Assembly (NCBI GenBank): GCA_902582405.1
Contig: CACHSA010000001.1
Span: 1 to 64,000 of the forward strand
Origin: an uncultured Bacteroidota bacterium
GTDB taxonomy: Bacteria > Bacteroidota > Bacteroidia > Flavobacteriales > Flavobacteriaceae
Reading direction: 5' to 3'
DNA: 64,000 nt
In this document: positions 10,501-18,025 of the stretch, one piece after another
How positions within the stretch are numbered: the first letter of the stretch is position 1
How the letters are laid out: each line of letters starts with the position of its first letter
Translations under genes and position numbers: made by a program
The notes under the pieces: model-generated
Database searches by the model: none
What the model saw: the letters and a program-made list of their open reading frames with translations, nothing else
Told to the model about the DNA's origin: nothing

Positions 10501-13500
10501 GTTTTCTAGCCAGGGAGTAAAACCAGAAGACCTTACTCATATCCAATATGCAGACATTTATGATGGGCCGGTTATATATAAATCCGGAGGTTATACTGGA
10601 TGGGGAATTTATGAAGTACCCAGCTCTTTAACTGCAATTACTAGCTCTACATATGGAAGCAATGTGATAAGAAACACAGGAACTGGAACTTATAATTTAA
10701 AACTAGAATTTACTTTTGGTGACATGCAAGATAACATGGTAGAATTTAGTGAACTTGTAACAATTACAGCCCAGTTTTCTGAGGTAATGTCAAGTAGCCC
10801 GAGTCCCACTCTTCTTTTGACCTCCTCACCTACCGGTGCATTTATTCAAGCTGTTCCTGGACTCTATGTGTCAAGTAATACTTGGTCATTCCCGTGGACA
10901 GTAAATAGTTCGCAAACTGGCCTAGAAATCACGGCAACTATTTCAGGAACAGATATATCTAGAAATGCAGTTTCCCAAAATTCATCTTTTACATTTAAGA
11001 TTTCTCCTATTTATTTAGATAGTAACGGAGTAACAGTTAAGTGCCCTTCAGCTAATGTATCCGATACAGCATTGATAAATGGCAAACAGTATATTGTGGT
11101 GGATGAGCAGGCACTTAGAACAAGGGTGAACAATGGAAGTGATGTTTCCTGTGTATGTACATCTAAAGTAAACAATATGAGTCTTTTATTTAAAGACAAA
11201 GCAAATTTCAATGAAGATATTAGTTCTTGGGATACTCACTTTGTAGGCAATATGCAGAAAATGTTCCAAAGTGCTACTTCCTTTATTGGAACATCAACTT
11301 TATCATCAGACGTTTTATCATACTGGGATACCTCCAAAGTTACTGATATGTCGTATATGTTCTCTTTTGCTGCATCCTTTACAGGACAATTAAGCAGTTG
11401 GAACACATCCAATGTTTCTGACACAAAGGAAATGTTTAGATCTGCTCACTCATTTAACGGAAACTTAACAGGTTGGGATGTATCGAAGGTTACCAATATG
11501 TATTACATGTTCCAAGATGCTAAAAAATTCAATGGTAGCCTTTCAAGTTGGAATGTTTCCTCTGTTAAAAATATGGAAGGAATGTTCTATATGGCTATTG
11601 TTTATAATAATTCTATGACACAATGGGATGTTTCTTCGGTAACCAACATGAAAGATATGTTTAGAAATGCAACCTCATTTAATTTCGGTTTATTTAATAC
11701 TCCCAATGTTACGGCTAGTGTTACCAATATGGCTAATATGTTTAGAGGAGCCACAACATTCAATGTTAATATTGGAGGTTGGAATACCTCAAGTGTTACC
11801 GACATGAGATCAATGTTCCAAGATGCTTCACGGTTTGATCAGCCGATTGGAAACTGGGATACCTCAAATGTGACTAGAATGGAGGGAATGTTTAACAATG
11901 CAGATGCATTTAATCAACCTATTGGAAATTGGGATACTTCCAAAGTGACCAATATGTATTCTATGTTTAGATTAAATGGCGCCTTTACCATGGATATTGG
12001 GAACTGGGACACTTCTAGTGTAACAAATTTCTCTTACATGTTTAATGGCGCTACTGTCTTCAACATGGATATTGGAAGATGGAATACCGCCAATGCTACA
12101 AGCATGACAAAAATGTTTAGAACGGCAAGTGCTTTCAACCAAGACCTATCTGGATGGTGCGTTCCAAATATTTCTTCTCTGCCAGACAACTTTAAAACAC
12201 AATCACCTTTAAGTAACGATAACACTCCGGTATGGGGTACATGTCCAAGTCCATCTGTTTCACTAACACATAACTTGCCACCCGCAAGGTCTAACACGGC
12301 AAATGGTTCCGAAACCTTAACCATTTTTGCTCAATTCTCAGCATCGATGTCATCTTCGCCTACTCTACCTACCATTACAATTACTGATGTGGTATCCAAT
12401 ACAGCTATGACAAGAGTTTCTTCATCTACTTGGAGTTATACAATGAATACAAATGTTGTTACAACCACCGTTTCTTCCATCACAGCAACAGTTGCTGGTG
12501 TAAGCTCGCTTGGAAGAACTTATGTTGGAACCGAAACGCTGGTAATCTATATTGATAGAAGCCCCCCATCATTTGATAACTTTGAATTGTTATCCAATGG
12601 AACTTTTGCTATTACATTTACAGAGCCTGTTTATAGCGCGTTTACATCTAGAGTGGCAACTGGAACGATATCTGATCAAAACATATCACTTTCAATTAGT
12701 GGTGGAACCGCATCTCTTGCATCTCAAACTCCAACCTCTGTTACAGCAAGTGGAACGAACAGGTATTTGATTGGCTATAGTACATCAGGAAGCATTTCAG
12801 GTTCGGAAAAATTATTTGTACAAAGGTCGTCATCCAATCCACTTTACGACAAAGTAGGAAATGAGCTTTCAGCAACCAATTCATTTTCTATAAATCTACT
12901 TGACAACCAGGCTCCATTTATTAACTCTGCACAATTAAACAGAGAAAACTCCAATGTCGGAATTGTTTATAATGAAAATATTTTTGGAGGAGCAAACACT
13001 CAATTTAATTCCTCTACCTCTAGTTATACCACGTACAATATTCCTACAAAAAGGACAAATACAGGAAGCTGGGATCCATGGACTTATAATTTTGATCTTA
13101 ATGTTCCCTCTGGATATATCGTTACAAAAGTTCAATTTACATTCGACGCGGTAGACCAAGGTTGGGGCAATACGAATGGAAAAGCTAACATCAAACTAAA
13201 TAGTACTCAAATCGGAAGAGCAACACTTACGCATTCAGTCCAAAGTTTTGATGTATCTAATGCAACTTCCTACCCAGATTTTAACTATAACGGTACGAAC
13301 TCACTTAAATTTTACTTCATTGGATATCCTGGGTGGAGTTCAACTACAACTAACGGAGTACTTAAAGTTTATTACACACCAGTGTCGGTTAGTGCGGGTA
13401 ATTATCAATTGACAATGACAGGTGGAAATGCAACACTTTCAGCAAGCAATCCTTCATCATTTAGTTTGGAAAATAACATTGTTAATTTAGGTTTACCTAT

Positions 13501-16500
13501 TCAAGGTACTCCTAATGGACAAGAAGTATTGTCTATTAATATCCCAGGTAATTCAGTTTATGATTCAACAGGTAATGCAGCGACATCTACCCTAGCCAGT
13601 TTTACACTTTATAACAAGGAGGTTTCACAAATTAGTACCACTACCCTTACAAATACTAATTCTAAAGTAATTGTATCATTTAGTAAAGATATTGGAACCT
13701 TTGGGGTATTTTCAGATGACGAACCCAGTAACTTGGGAGTTACAGATGTAGACATAGAAAGTAAAGGTCAAATTTTTCCAAATGGATACATTAATGACCA
13801 TAACTCTACATTTGATAAATCACATCATATTATAGAATTCAACTTCTTAAAAAGAATAGAAAGTGGATACTCATATATTGGAGACTTTGAGGGACATAGC
13901 TATTTTATAAGTGATGGAACTTCAACTTGGGACGTAGCAAATAACACACGAAATAATACGCAAGGATATTTAACTACAATAAAATCTCAGGCTGAAAAAG
14001 ACTTTATAATACAAAATGTTGGAAATAGACTTACTGGTGAAGGTGGTTGGATAGGATTGTACCAAGATTTAAATGATGCTAATTATTCTGAACCAGCCGG
14101 TGGTTGGAAATGGGTAACAGGTGGGTATGCGAACGTTCAAGATGGATTTAACAAAAATGCTATATCCCTTTCTATAAGCGGTGGAACAGCAAGCCTCACT
14201 GCATCTGTACCTGTATCTGTAGTACAAAACGATGCCAGAAATTTCCTTATGGAATTACCATTAACCGGAGCTGTCTCTGGACAAGAATCTTTGACGGTAA
14301 ATATATTGGCAAACTCACTTTTTGATATTGATGGAAATAGCCTTGTCGTAACACAAACTAATAATTCAGTTCGACTAAGAGATACCAAAAAACCTGTAAT
14401 CTTGTTAACTCATAACAAAAATGGACAAAACGTTCTTTTGAAAGGTGGAGATAATGTTGATTTAACTGCTGATTCAGATGAATTACTGTCATCTAATCCA
14501 ATCCTTACTTTTTCTGGTATATCCAGTGTTACGATGACAGCAAGTGGTAATAGCACAAGTAGTTGGAATTATTCATGGACAGTTCCAAGTGACTTTAATG
14601 GAACTGTAACGGCAAGTGTAGAAGGATTTGACTTACAAGGAAATAAATCTGAAAGAACTAACCAGACTGAAATTTATTATACAATAGATAATATAGCGCC
14701 ATACATAGAACAAATAAAACTAATTAATGATTCAATTGTTAGATTAACATTTAATGAAAAAATATACAAAACAAATAATTCAACGGCTACCCTAGACAAT
14801 GTCAATTACTTCCAACTTAGTACTACGCAGGGATCCTTGACCCTATCAAGTACTTCACCAATAAATTTAAAACAAAATAATCGACAGGTAGACCTAGAAT
14901 TTGGATTCACTGGAACTCCTTCCAAAGGACAAACATTAAAGGTTAGTCTTAACAACACAATTTTTGATTTAGCTGGAAACTATTCTTCTAGTCTTGTATC
15001 CAACACCATAGTTGAACTTAAAGTAGATTCCGATGGAGACGGGGTTAAAGACGAACTTGATAAGTGCCCAGATACACCTGCAGGTGAAAAAGTAGATGCT
15101 GATGGATGTTCTCAAAGTCAGTTTGATGCAGATAATGACGGAGTTCCAGATTATTTAGATCAATGTTCAGATACACCTTCGGATGAATCAGCTGATGCTA
15201 ATGGATGTTCTCCGAGTCAAAAAGATGATGATGGTGATGGAGTAAATAATAAGATTGATATATGCCCTGGAACAGCTAAAGGTGAAAAAGTTGATGGCCT
15301 TGGTTGTACTAGAGCGCAATCTGACCCAGATGGAGACGGGGTTCATAAATCAGATGACCTATGCCCAAACACTCCAAAGGGAAGAATTGTTGATGATACT
15401 GGATGTGCTATTAAAAATAATGATGAAGATTTCGATGGAGTTCCAAACGAGGATGATAGGTGTCCTGACACGCCGCCTGGTGCTAAAGTCGATGATAAAG
15501 GTTGTGTCCTAAATCCTGACGATGAAGACTTAGATGGAGTATTAAACGAATTCGACGAATGCCCTGATACGCCAATTGGAGTTTTAGTAGATGACAAAGG
15601 GTGTAGTAAAAAACAAAGAAAAGAGCTAGAAGATTTACTTGACGACGACGGAGATGGAGTTCCAAATCCCCTTGATAGGTGTCCGGATACACCAGCAGGT
15701 ACTATTGTGGATATTTCTGGGTGTTCTCAGGTTAAGGTTGATCAGATAATTAGTTTAGATTCCGACCTAGACGGAGTCCCAAATGAAGAAGATTTGTGTC
15801 CAGACACCGAAAGGGGAGTTCAGGTTGATGCTTTCGGTTGTAGAATTGATCAAAAAGACTCAGATTTCGATAAGGTTCCAGACGATATTGATTTTTGTCC
15901 TAACACTCCAATTGGAGAGCCAGTTGATGTAAATGGATGTTCTAAGAGTCAAAAAATAAAAGACTTGGATTTAGACGGTGTCCCAAATGAAGAAGATAGA
16001 TGTCCAGATACTCCTTTTGGACAATCTGTAAACCAGTACGGATGTTCTCCAAAACAGGTAAGTTTAGATAGAGATATGGATGGAGTTTTAGATGAGTTCG
16101 ACCTTTGTCCAAAAACAAATCTTGATGATAAAGTTGACAGTAGTGGTTGTGCTAAAGGTCAATTAGATGACGACAAAGATGGAGTTATTAATGACCTAGA
16201 CAGGTGTCCTGATACTCCAGAAAAAGCAAACGTAGATGACTTTGGTTGTGAATTGTCGCAATTAATTAAAGATGATGACGGAGATGGGGTAAGAAATGAA
16301 TTAGATTTATGTCCTGCCACACCTCCTGGAGCTTCAGTTGATAAAGATGGATGTACTTTTAAAGCCCCAAAAATATTTGCTCATACCTTCAATCAACTTG
16401 AAAATAAAAGAGATGACGACGTATCAAATATAAAAATCAAACTCGGGGAAATTCTAGTTGAGGATACCAATAAAGATGACAACCCGCTAGAAAATGATGT

Positions 16501-18025
16501 CCAATTAAGAATAGTTGACGGTGAAGATTCTAATATGTTTAGATTAGAAGGAAGAAGTCTTTATTTAGTCTCAGGTTTGGATTATGAGTCGAAAACAATA
16601 CACTCTGTAATTTTAGAGGCGACAAATAATTTGGGAATTAGCAGTCAAAGTGGAATAATTTTAATGGTTGATGACATACCAAATTCATTTACAAGATCCA
16701 TTTTTAATATTCTAGTTTTCAATGTAGCGAATGAAGTAGCTGGGCCTAAAGTTGACCACAGTAGATATTATAATCCAAAAGCTGCAAGGGGTGGAGTTGG
16801 AAGATGGAAAATTAAAAAACAAATTTCTGGAGGAAGTGATGCACACTTATTTGAAGTTAAAAGCAGAACAAAAGGAGGAGGCAAATCTGAAGATTCAGAT
16901 GACTATTTAGCATTTATTAATCCACCTGATTTTGAAAACCCACAAGATCACAACAGAGATGGTATATACGAAGTTGAGGTGATAAATATAAATACTGCTG
17001 ATGGAGAGGCAACGATGCCAATAGTAGTTACACAAAGCAATATTGTTGTTCCTGAAAATGATCCAACCGCTATACAACTTCAAGCTGTACCTGCTTCTGC
17101 CTCAGATGACTCTGATGGAGACGGAATAATTGATATTTTGGATAATAGTCCTTTTGTTGCCAACCCAGACCAAAGTGATGAAGACGGTGATGGAGTTGGT
17201 GATGCTACTGATGATGCAGACCACGATGGAGTCTGGAATCCTTATGATACTTGTGAAGACACCCCGTATGACACCATTGTCGATGCTGAAGGTTGTGCCA
17301 TCTTCTATTTAGCACCTAATAGCTTCACAGTTAATAAATCTGAAAAATGTGAAGATCAAAATTCAATTAAAGTTGGATTCAATGATAACACCTATCAATA
17401 CAACATTAGTGTTAACGGTGTAAAACAAAACAATAAACCTATTGTGGGCACCTCTTGGGAAATGAACAACCTTATTTCTGGCAATTACGAAATTTGTATT
17501 ACGGTTGATGGGCAAACGAAGGATACCTTTGAAAGATGTTACAACATAAATGTGAATAATCTTAATCCTTTAAATGTCTTCAGCAAAAGCCCAAGTTCGT
17601 CTAAAACAATGAAATATTCATTAACTGGCTCTAGAAAATATATTGTTAGCCACAATGGAAATACATTTGAAACTACAGATTCAGAGATTGAAATTAAAAT
17701 GGATAAAGGTTTAAATAATGTTAAAATTTCAACTGGCGTTGAATGCCAGGGTATTTTTGAAAAAAACTATTTTAACTCAGAATCTGTATTTGTAAGCCCA
17801 GTTCCATTTAATAACGAAATAAACGTTTTTGTGGGAGGAACAGACAGAAAAGTTTTATTAGAACTATTTAATGCAAATGGAAGACTTTTAATTTCTGAAA
17901 TTTTTTCACTAGATGTCAATCTTAGAGACATCAATCTAGACACTTCTGGTTTACCACAGGGTAGTTATATTCTCAAAGTTAATGGACAAAATGTTTCAGA
18001 CTCTAAAATAATTATTAAAGAATGA
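4592..18025 (+). CDS. Giant (4477 aa) T9SS-secreted mosaic surface protein: LamG-like x2, DUF285/BspA repeat blocks x3, GLUG, Ig-like, C-type-lectin-like, TSP type-3 x13, cadherin-like, T9SS type A sorting domain
   Basis: One uninterrupted ORF with signal peptide (LSLLFAFLLSISLKAGQ). Repeats of FNQPIGNWDTSNVTNMxxMF, DxDGDGVxxxxDxCPDTPxGxxVDxxGC; C-terminal SPVPFNNEINVFVGG...LFNANGRLL...LPQGSYILKV. Confidence 0.93.
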   Translation: MYKDLRNLSLLFAFLLSISLKAGQNSSNLVLYFDASNSSSYNGSGRIINDLSSSDNDLKMMGNVSYVNSSNDIPHFNFDGNGDYLKINSAPFDNSPNGSSNYTIITKLKIPSNNSARYIMTMGRSSSFFNGEFIFYQRTNGKAGFWDYNNGLGFRDNSTSQSNAVIDDNTWKHVAFVKSGTVGKFYINGSLDRTVNAAKNVTSLNSNFFYIGGDVRDSNDWLNGKIASAKLYTTALSASDILSDYNASNAVLFNPPGYVPLQGINGAPPGQTALKAYYPFDTNFSDLIPPYYGGNADAAGNNNNATTQGNGFQKVGSGALSLDGQDDVLTLGSGVWFDLGAGSGNQAARGMTVSFWAKPIAKGSNNPWLILSHPKDETFQINFNEGDKKIYFTAKPFGSWIGVSAPAALNEWAHFTAVYEPVDIVGPHIMKIYRNASLQATVSLGSNPSHVTDNTHPNIHIGAIRTNGSGTPIEEFKGGIDDLAIWQDVLDQSKIFQMFAGGAGVATNTIYFDGATCKCPNATAGDVALINGTVYTAVNNSTIAGEIANGNYNLCTTLVTNMSGLFQDKGSFNSDISFWDTSNVTDMSLMFLRAYNFNQPIGSWDTSSVVNMFAMFSGASAGAHSFNQPIGSWDTSSVVNMENMFYKATSFNQPIGNWNMTSVTNIKGMFRLASSFNQNISGWITSSVTNMNETFSEASAFNSDLANWDVSEVTNMNSLFYGTNYNKNLSSWCVSKIGNLPSQFGSLSHNNRPIWGTCPVVQDFDGPNITSIVVSPTALDVTSSTKILSISYRSTDTSGVNQNYRYTPRISIGNNSYGFDNPFTLTSGTVNDGTYTATTTLNSVTFPPGVYTLSNFRNQDVNGYYSAFRGYDSSAVTVTNNSGADFDGPNITSIVVSPTALDVTSSTKILSISYRSTDTSGVNQNYRYTPRISIGNNSYGFDNPFTLTSGTVNDGTYTATTTLNSATFPPGVYTLSNFRNQDVNGYYSAFRGYDSSAVTVTFINCSGVSQSTGLDVSQTGVMQDITGDNVFSVGDRIVYTITITNSGNTTITGLDFVSTLSSSQGSYTIGDLSKYIPSQNNRSDGFIIPGGQAAFSHTHTITYSDTGTLENSLKVTAYPACGGSVTDISDDGNDTDGNVTNDPTVHIVAVPARIFFDSGICKCEGVSNGDTATISGTTYTVVNNTSIRTQIASGNVNLCTTLVTNMSQLFKNNSNFNSNIGFWDTSNVRSMYEMFLNADSFNQPIGNWDTSNVTTTRGMFYSMPFNQPIGNWNTSKVQDMLGMFELNAAFNQPIGGWNVASVTTMKWMFKDASSFNQDIGSWTTSSVTNMDGMFSGEYSNGTAFNKYIGNWNTSNVTHMGSMFFKNTSFNQNISYWDTSKVTNMNSMFEQASSFNQNLSGWCVSNITSEPQRFSQNSPLSTPNKPNWGTCPTAATAPSGAGTTSNPYLISKYGELRWITEDTNRWGLVYKQTANIDAGHSRNLDGGKGFTPIGTSSNKFTGSYDGQGFYIEGLYINRPAAVEVALFGFVNNATIKNVRLYGPDITGDTRVGAIAGQVQGDNTSATYFNYNHVRGGKVTGNTTVGGVIGRLAQNMIVEYLSYTGSVTGNLDDGSGSFSGSGDAKKTGGLIGKSQGGSKLRKSYFEGNVTGQEDVGGLVGESGAEISESYSKGSVFAYVKYAGGIVGNSKSGATRAKNFTSTTVSATTGSLIGPIAGTHAGSFNGYANFWDSSVANYTISGGNNIDFGKTRQQLKSPSTYSDTNVWDFVNLWMFSGNVNEGFPFIKGNNEMDLVDFTFIQSQLNTLGYNVFNSSSIGSLTFSTPLYSGTGTQSLQASDVLVSIYDPDGTVSLTSSNPLNFQVSSDNKSFMFGCSPVGIPSGNEELRIGPAYSGTNSSSTALSTTTIYSGGDPVQANQYLSANLAADTTAPTATLTQETTKKAFTTPGSVEWTYFVQDGYGAGRSRLYIDNREFSSQGVKPEDLTHIQYADIYDGPVIYKSGGYTGWGIYEVPSSLTAITSSTYGSNVIRNTGTGTYNLKLEFTFGDMQDNMVEFSELVTITAQFSEVMSSSPSPTLLLTSSPTGAFIQAVPGLYVSSNTWSFPWTVNSSQTGLEITATISGTDISRNAVSQNSSFTFKISPIYLDSNGVTVKCPSANVSDTALINGKQYIVVDEQALRTRVNNGSDVSCVCTSKVNNMSLLFKDKANFNEDISSWDTHFVGNMQKMFQSATSFIGTSTLSSDVLSYWDTSKVTDMSYMFSFAASFTGQLSSWNTSNVSDTKEMFRSAHSFNGNLTGWDVSKVTNMYYMFQDAKKFNGSLSSWNVSSVKNMEGMFYMAIVYNNSMTQWDVSSVTNMKDMFRNATSFNFGLFNTPNVTASVTNMANMFRGATTFNVNIGGWNTSSVTDMRSMFQDASRFDQPIGNWDTSNVTRMEGMFNNADAFNQPIGNWDTSKVTNMYSMFRLNGAFTMDIGNWDTSSVTNFSYMFNGATVFNMDIGRWNTANATSMTKMFRTASAFNQDLSGWCVPNISSLPDNFKTQSPLSNDNTPVWGTCPSPSVSLTHNLPPARSNTANGSETLTIFAQFSASMSSSPTLPTITITDVVSNTAMTRVSSSTWSYTMNTNVVTTTVSSITATVAGVSSLGRTYVGTETLVIYIDRSPPSFDNFELLSNGTFAITFTEPVYSAFTSRVATGTISDQNISLSISGGTASLASQTPTSVTASGTNRYLIGYSTSGSISGSEKLFVQRSSSNPLYDKVGNELSATNSFSINLLDNQAPFINSAQLNRENSNVGIVYNENIFGGANTQFNSSTSSYTTYNIPTKRTNTGSWDPWTYNFDLNVPSGYIVTKVQFTFDAVDQGWGNTNGKANIKLNSTQIGRATLTHSVQSFDVSNATSYPDFNYNGTNSLKFYFIGYPGWSSTTTNGVLKVYYTPVSVSAGNYQLTMTGGNATLSASNPSSFSLENNIVNLGLPIQGTPNGQEVLSINIPGNSVYDSTGNAATSTLASFTLYNKEVSQISTTTLTNTNSKVIVSFSKDIGTFGVFSDDEPSNLGVTDVDIESKGQIFPNGYINDHNSTFDKSHHIIEFNFLKRIESGYSYIGDFEGHSYFISDGTSTWDVANNTRNNTQGYLTTIKSQAEKDFIIQNVGNRLTGEGGWIGLYQDLNDANYSEPAGGWKWVTGGYANVQDGFNKNAISLSISGGTASLTASVPVSVVQNDARNFLMELPLTGAVSGQESLTVNILANSLFDIDGNSLVVTQTNNSVRLRDTKKPVILLTHNKNGQNVLLKGGDNVDLTADSDELLSSNPILTFSGISSVTMTASGNSTSSWNYSWTVPSDFNGTVTASVEGFDLQGNKSERTNQTEIYYTIDNIAPYIEQIKLINDSIVRLTFNEKIYKTNNSTATLDNVNYFQLSTTQGSLTLSSTSPINLKQNNRQVDLEFGFTGTPSKGQTLKVSLNNTIFDLAGNYSSSLVSNTIVELKVDSDGDGVKDELDKCPDTPAGEKVDADGCSQSQFDADNDGVPDYLDQCSDTPSDESADANGCSPSQKDDDGDGVNNKIDICPGTAKGEKVDGLGCTRAQSDPDGDGVHKSDDLCPNTPKGRIVDDTGCAIKNNDEDFDGVPNEDDRCPDTPPGAKVDDKGCVLNPDDEDLDGVLNEFDECPDTPIGVLVDDKGCSKKQRKELEDLLDDDGDGVPNPLDRCPDTPAGTIVDISGCSQVKVDQIISLDSDLDGVPNEEDLCPDTERGVQVDAFGCRIDQKDSDFDKVPDDIDFCPNTPIGEPVDVNGCSKSQKIKDLDLDGVPNEEDRCPDTPFGQSVNQYGCSPKQVSLDRDMDGVLDEFDLCPKTNLDDKVDSSGCAKGQLDDDKDGVINDLDRCPDTPEKANVDDFGCELSQLIKDDDGDGVRNELDLCPATPPGASVDKDGCTFKAPKIFAHTFNQLENKRDDDVSNIKIKLGEILVEDTNKDDNPLENDVQLRIVDGEDSNMFRLEGRSLYLVSGLDYESKTIHSVILEATNNLGISSQSGIILMVDDIPNSFTRSIFNILVFNVANEVAGPKVDHSRYYNPKAARGGVGRWKIKKQISGGSDAHLFEVKSRTKGGGKSEDSDDYLAFINPPDFENPQDHNRDGIYEVEVININTADGEATMPIVVTQSNIVVPENDPTAIQLQAVPASASDDSDGDGIIDILDNSPFVANPDQSDEDGDGVGDATDDADHDGVWNPYDTCEDTPYDTIVDAEGCAIFYLAPNSFTVNKSEKCEDQNSIKVGFNDNTYQYNISVNGVKQNNKPIVGTSWEMNNLISGNYEICITVDGQTKDTFERCYNINVNNLNPLNVFSKSPSSSKTMKYSLTGSRKYIVSHNGNTFETTDSEIEIKMDKGLNNVKISTGVECQGIFEKNYFNSESVFVSPVPFNNEINVFVGGTDRKVLLELFNANGRLLISEIFSLDVNLRDINLDTSGLPQGSYILKVNGQNVSDSKIIIKE
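4660..6105 (+). other. Two LamG/concanavalin-like domains of the giant protein (about 4660-5350 and 5398-6105)
   Basis: VLYFDASNSSSY...DYLKI...WKHVAFVKSGTVGKFYINGSLDRT...FFYIGGD; ALKAYYPFDTNFSD...GALSLDGQDDVLTLG...MTVSFWAKP...WAHFTAVYEP. Confidence 0.7.
6113..6868 (+). repeat. DUF285/BspA-type repeat block 1 with N- and C-terminal caps
   Basis: CKCPNATAGDVALINGTVYTAVNNSTI...LCTTLVTNMSGLF then about 6 FNxxIxxWDTSxVxNMxxMF units, ending SSWCVSKIGNLP...RPIWGTCP. Confidence 0.85.
6878..7594 (+). repeat. In-frame near-identical tandem duplication, 366-bp period (6878-7228 and 7244-7594)
   Basis: Both copies encode DFDGPNITSIVVSPTALDVTSSTKILSISYRSTDTSGVNQNYRYTPRISIGNNSYGFDNPF...; only about ten nucleotide differences seen by eye, one changing an amino acid (NSV/NSA). 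Confidence 0.95.
8045..8884 (+). repeat. DUF285/BspA-type repeat block 2 with caps
   Basis: ICKCEGVSNGDTATISGTTYTVVNNTSI...LCTTLVTNMSQLF, about 7 repeats, SGWCVSNITSEPQRFSQNSPLSTPNKPNWGTCP. Confidence 0.85.
8897..9930 (+). other. GLUG-like (peptidase M26-type GLUG) beta-solenoid region
   Basis: NPYLISKYGELRWI...FTGSYDGQGFYIEGLYI...KTGGLIGKSQGGSKLRKSYFEGNVTGQEDVGGLVGESGAEISESYSKGSV. Confidence 0.7.
11009..12247 (+). repeat. DUF285/BspA-type repeat block 3 with caps (largest, about 12 units)
   Basis: IYLDSNGVTVKCPSANVSDTALINGKQYIVVDEQAL...NNMSLLFKDKANF...FNQDLSGWCVPNISSLPDNFKTQSPLSNDNTPVWGTCP. Confidence 0.85.
13865..14130 (+). other. C-type-lectin-like domain inserted in an Ig-like domain
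   Basis: GHSYFISDGTSTWDVANNTRNNTQGYLTTIKSQAEKDFIIQNVG...GGWIGLYQDLNDANYSEPAGGWKWVTG. Confidence 0.75.
15026..16360 (+). repeat. Thirteen thrombospondin type-3-like calcium-binding repeats
   Basis: Counted 13 D-x-D-x-D-x-V-x4-D-x-C units, each followed by a TPxGxxVDxxGC-type linker. Confidence 0.9.
16366..17090 (+). other. Cadherin-like/calcium-dependent adhesion-like domains
   Basis: LRIVDGEDSNMFRLEGRSLYLVSGLDYESKTIHSVILEATNN and HLFEVKSRTKGG...LAFINPPDFENPQDHNRDGIYEVEVININT. Confidence 0.6.
17785..18022 (+). other. T9SS type A C-terminal sorting domain
   Basis: VFVSPVPFNNEINVFVGGTDRKVLLELFNANGRLLISE...INLDTSGLPQGSYILKVNGQNVSDSKIIIKE. Confidence 0.8.

Noticed and set aside
8464-12324. Several minus-strand ORFs (61-96 aa) opposite the DUF285/BspA repeats that resemble each other
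   Set aside because: Their mutual similarity is explained by the sense-strand repeats, not by a conserved antisense gene family
15343-15692. Antisense ORFs (84 and 69 aa) opposite the TSP3 repeats
   Set aside because: Low-complexity mirror images of the Asp-rich repeats (Ser/Pro/Gly-rich); open by codon bias, no independent coding signal
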